NCBI GenBank assembly: GCA_035578155.1
Contig: JAPWDM010000001.1
Span: forward strand, 85,337,150 to 85,401,149
Length of the DNA: 64,000 nt
Direction of reading: 5' to 3'
Source: Brachynemurus nebulosus
Lineage: Eukaryota > Arthropoda > Insecta > Neuroptera > Myrmeleontidae
In this document: one piece after another, positions 60,721-64,000 of the stretch
Position numbering within the stretch: the first letter of the stretch is position 1
Layout of the letters: each line of letters begins with the position of its first letter
Notes under the pieces: model-generated
What the model saw: the letters and a program-made list of their open reading frames with translations, nothing else
What the model was told of the DNA's origin: nothing
Databases searched by the model: none
Program-made: the position numbers and the translations under genes

Positions 60721-60954
60721 TAAGTAATAAAATAAATTGCCTGCTGTAAAAAAGGGTTCCTCTTTTACGACGTCTGTTGAACCTAAAATTTATTACCCAG
60801 TGACCAATTTGTCTTACAATAGTATAGATGTGAAAGTTCAGCTATTATTTTTCCCAATTGAATACATAATTTGTTACATTTCAAAAATATAATTGTTAGT
60901 TTTTTCTTTTTTCTAAAAAAAAAAGAAAAAAATATTTGCCGTAATTGTCAAATA

Positions 60955-61085
60955 TTTAATATCTGACAAATTTGGACATCCTCTTCTGTCATTTCTGGAA
61001 CATCCGCATTTTCACAATTTAGGCCCATACATTCTTTGCAGAACATGGAGCAGCTAATTCCTATAATTTTTTACAGCCGCAATTT
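60955..61085 (-). pseudogene. Inverted partial copy of the CXC-like gene
   Basis: In complement it matches the 3' part of 61128-61583. After a frameshift it reads MFCKECMGLNCENADVPEMT, then a TEEDVQI-like tail and stop. It therefore keeps a CS-C-C-G-C segment missing from the + copy. Only the 3' end is present. Confidence 0.65.
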
Positions 61086-61127
61086 ACGTAATAGAATTAA
61101 ATCGTAATTTCTCTTTATGGCATTTAG

Positions 61128-61583
61128 GCCAACAGTTTAGGTAGTTCTCGGTTACAACTTTTTCAAAAATTATCAAAAAGCACAAAATTTTCTCTAACTA
61201 ATTTCCCACTAACTTCTGATGCCACTAAATATCACGGTTTAAGGACGTACCAGCAAATTCAACAGTGGGAAGGAAATGTTTTAAATCCATTTGAGTGGGG
61301 TTGGAAAAAATTTAAAAATGGATTAGTGCCAATTAAAACAACAAAACCTCTTGCACAGCAGAATTTACTGGAACAAATAGCTTGCGGGTGTATAAAAGGT
61401 TGTCAGGGAAATTGCAGCTGTAGAAAATTAGGAATTAGCTGCAAAGAATTTATTTGCGAAAATGCGGATGTTCCAAAAAATTGTGAAAATGCGGATGTTC
61501 CAGAAATTACAGAAGGAGATGTCCAAAACGATGTTGATGAAGATATTGATATTGAATTTGAAAACATTATGGGAGAAATATAA
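61128..61583 (+). pseudogene. Cysteine-rich (CXC-like) protein, C-terminal fragment
   Basis: An open frame from just after TAG (61125-61127) to TAA, 151 codons, with no convincing start. Residues include KYHGLRTYQQIQQWEGN, LNPFEWGWK and CGCIKGCQGNCSCRKLGISC, an arrangement (Trp-rich stretch, then C-x-C...C-x-C-R-K-x-G-x-x-C) that I associate with a multi-copy arthropod family of unknown function, often near transposons. ENADVP is duplicated, and the expected downstream C-x-x-C-x-G-x-x-C is disrupted. The tail is acidic. It could be the last exon of a gene or a dead fragment; the nearby inverted copy and the missing cysteines favour a fragment. Confidence 0.55.
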
Positions 61584-61599
61584 TAGGTACATTTAATTT

Positions 61600-62330
61600 T
61601 TTTTTAAAAAATAGAACTGTAATTTAGTACAATACTAAAGTTTCTTTTTATACCTAAGATCATATGAATATCAAAATTTTTAGCAAATAATTTTATCGTT
61701 ACCTCTGATAAAGCAGAAATAATTTTTGTACTCAATAAAAATAATTTTTGCGTGTAAAAATTACAAATAACTTGGTATAAAAGTCAAAAGTAATAAAATT
61801 GTAAAAAAGTAGGTAACTTTGAACGACTGTATCTCAGCCGGTTGTTATCGAAAATAGTTTTATCGGCCACCATTCTGACGGGAATTACATCAGCTTTCTT
61901 TTTTGTGAACCAATCCCTATACCTAAATTCACTCAAAAAAAAGTACTACCCAAAAATTTAAAAAAAAAAGAAAAATTGAAAAATTTGAGCTTTTCTTTAA
62001 ATAGTTTTTTTGACTTATTTTGTTGAGAAAAAAGTTTTTTGAGTTCATAAAGTGCCATTTCGATAGGAAATTTAATTCTCTACAAAAAATCATATCATGT
62101 GTATTTACGCAAATGCATAGTTTTTGAGTTATAGTTAAAAAAAGTAAGCGTCGATAAGTTTACGCCGTTCGTAAAAACGCACGCCTAAATTTAATAGCAC
62201 TTTGTGAATTTATCATCTTTGGGGTACAATTGAACATATGAAACAATAAAACACCTGTTACGAATTAGTTCCTTATTCAACTACATAGTCAATAGCCTAT
62301 AAGGTATCTTATATGATATCCGTTAGGCTA
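61600..62330. other. Non-coding stretch before satellite
   Basis: Contains AACGACTGTATCTCAGCCGG and GGCCACCATTCTGACGGGAA (61823-61885), phrases that look like a dispersed repeat, and a palindromic TAGCCTATAAGG/CCGTTAGGCTA near 62290-62335. No gene seen. Confidence 0.45.
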
Positions 62331-62334
62331 TTGG

Positions 62335-63475
62335 GGACCTAAAAATGCCAAAAATTAACTACTTAATCGATTTTGAAAATTTTTTCCCCGTTAGTAAGCT
62401 AAAGTGTTTGAATTAGTTAAGTTATTAAATAATGTCCGCAAGACCCTTACGGACTGCCATAAGTTATATAACCCGCCAGGGTCCACTGATCCCATAATTG
62501 TAAAAAATAAACTAGCCGACCAGTTTTGAAAATTTTTTCACTGTCAAAGAGCTAAGCTATTTTAGATAGATATAGATTACGTTATGTAAGGTCCGCCAGG
62601 GTCCATGGGACCCAAAAGTGTCAAAAATAAACAAACCGACCGATTTTGAAAATTTTTTCACTGTTAGAGTACTAAACCACTTTAGATAGATATAGATTAC
62701 TTTATATAAGGTCCGCATCTAAAAGTGTCAAAAATAAAATAACCGACCGATTTTGAAAATTTTTTCACTGTTACAGAGGTAAACTCTTTTAGATAGATAT
62801 AGATTACGTTATGTAAGATCCGCCAGCGTCCATGGGACCCAAAAGTGTCAAAAATGAAATAAGTGACCGATTTTTAAAATTTTTTCACTGTTATAGAGAT
62901 AAACAATTTTAGATGGATATAGTTTATATGTTGTATGAGGTCGGCTAGGGTCCTGAGATCTTAAAAGCGCAAAATAAACTAACTGACCGATTTTGAAAAT
63001 TTTTTCGCTGTTAGAGAGCTAAACTATTTTAGATTGATAAAGATTACGTTACGTAAGGTCTGCTAGGGTTCATGGGGCCCAAAAGTGTCAAAAATAAACT
63101 AACCGACGATTTTGAAGATTTTTTCACTGTTACAGAGCTAAGCTATTTTAGGTAGATATAGATTACGTGATGTAAGGTCCGCTGGGGTCCACGGGACCTA
63201 AAAGTATCAAAAATACGATAACCGACCGATTTTGAAAATTTTTTCGCTGTTAGAGAGCTAAACTATTTTAGATAGATATAGATTACGTTATGTAAGGTCC
63301 GACAGAGTCCATCGGACCCAGAAGTGTCAAAAATAAAGTAACTGACCGACTTTGAAAATTTTGTTCACTATTACCGAGGTAAACTATTTTAGATAAGTAT
63401 AAGTTATGTTATCTGAGATCCACAACTGTCCTGCGGATGCAAATGCGGCATAGAAAACTACACAACGGTGTTTTA
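62335..63475 (+). repeat. About 120-bp satellite array, nine monomers
   Basis: Tandem units with conserved order: ACCGACCGATTTTGAAAATT, TTTTCACTGTTAGAGAGCTA, ACTATTTTAGATAGATATAG, ATTACGTTATGTAAGGTCCG, then GGGTCCATGGGACCCAAAAG and TGTCAAAAATAAA. The TTTTGAAAAT phase marks lie near 62371, 62523, 62643, 62751, 62871, 62991, 63110, 63230 and 63350, so most units are 119-121 bp, one is 108 and the first interval is 152. Identity between neighbours is about 85-90%. GGGTCC.TGGGACCC is an internal palindrome. Two stray monomers are at 9895-10110. Confidence 0.92.
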
Positions 63476-63915
63476 AAAATACTTTTTATAACACCCGCTT
63501 CTAAAGTTCAATATTCGAGCGTGGTGTAGTGGGCGCAAAGAGCAGTTTTCATATCATTGTAAAACAAACGACAGTAACTGTGCGCAAAAGTACAACTGTG
63601 CGTGAAAGTAGTTAAAACTATGCAAGAAAATAATGATATTTATTTGTCAATGATAATCATATTCAAATTAAACATGGAAACGACCAACAAATTAATAAAA
63701 AAAATAAAAACGATCTACAAATTAATAAAAAAAAATTTTTTCATATAACATTATAAAATAAAATTAACCGTACTATTTTCTAAAATTACTTAAAAATAAT
63801 AAATAATTTTTTTCTCTCTATTAAACTTTAGAAGCCATCATTATAAAAAATTATGTTCGATACGTATGCGTCAAGTGAGGTATCCAATAGGCTTAAACTG
63901 GGGTACTCGCTAAAT
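63476..63915. other. Stretch after the satellite, nothing recognised
   Basis: A+T-rich, with a duplicated ACAAATTAATAAAAAAAA phrase near 63685 and 63717. No gene, terminus or RNA gene is supported. Confidence 0.45.
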
Positions 63916-63916
63916 G

Positions 63917-64000
63917 GACTGACGCATACACAACGAGATCTCATGCGCTTACCCCCACTTGCCTGACGGCTCGTGCGATCTCGTTGTGTATGTGTCAGTC
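63917..64000. repeat. Inverted repeat cut by window edge
   Basis: GACTGACGCATACACAACGA with GATC (63917-63940) is mirrored by GATCTCGTTGTGTATGTGTC with AGTC (63977-64000), with 22 of 24 positions paired and a 36-bp loop. It may be one end of a larger element continuing outside the window. Confidence 0.75.

Overview
This is a gene-poor, strongly A+T-rich eukaryotic window that is almost certainly from an insect or other arthropod. The evidence is long spliced introns with canonical GT..AG sites, two genes whose products match animal protein families, arthropod-style transposon debris, and ten (TA)n arrays up to about 180 bp. I cannot name the species. Nothing bacterial or viral is present, and most open frames are chance frames inside TA arrays and inverted repeats.

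Two conserved genes are supported, both on the + strand. The first is a complete three-exon gene (coding exons 2474-2633, 12408-12642 and 27277-27382). It encodes a 166-residue membrane protein that I recognise as the insect homologue of ARL6IP6, and its introns are 9.8 and 14.6 kb. The second starts about 10.7 kb downstream: the first coding exon of an FBXL4 homologue (38051-38278) ends at a GTAAGT donor. I did not find its next exon, so the remaining 25 kb is probably FBXL4 intron.

The rest is a dense, nested landscape of mostly non-autonomous DNA transposons, many with readable terminal inverted repeats (TIRs) and target-site duplications (TSDs). These include six hAT-type elements or copies with exact 8-bp TSDs and a seventh whose TSDs match at 7 of 8 positions; a piggyBac-like TTAA element; PIF/Harbinger-like elements with 3-bp TSDs; a pogo-like TA element; a foldback element with 9-bp direct repeats; and a 2.06 kb element with a 5-bp TSD that carries a broken Tc1/mariner transposase. 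There is also a decayed non-LTR retrotransposon, a foldback family built around (TA)n cores, an inverted pair of tRNA-Thr-like sequences, a roughly 120-bp satellite near the right edge with two stray monomers in ARL6IP6 intron 1, and a fragment of a cysteine-rich (CXC-like) protein with an inverted partial copy.

Layout: 1-0.8 kb foldback and hAT end; 2.5-27.4 kb ARL6IP6 with introns full of repeats; 27.5-38 kb intergenic nested repeats; 38.05 kb FBXL4 first exon; 38.7-60 kb repeats, including a hAT cluster at 51.9-54.0 kb in which one octamer target recurs six times; 60-61.6 kb foldback and CXC-like fragment; 62.3-63.5 kb satellite. The two conserved genes do not obviously work together; their proximity is probably incidental.
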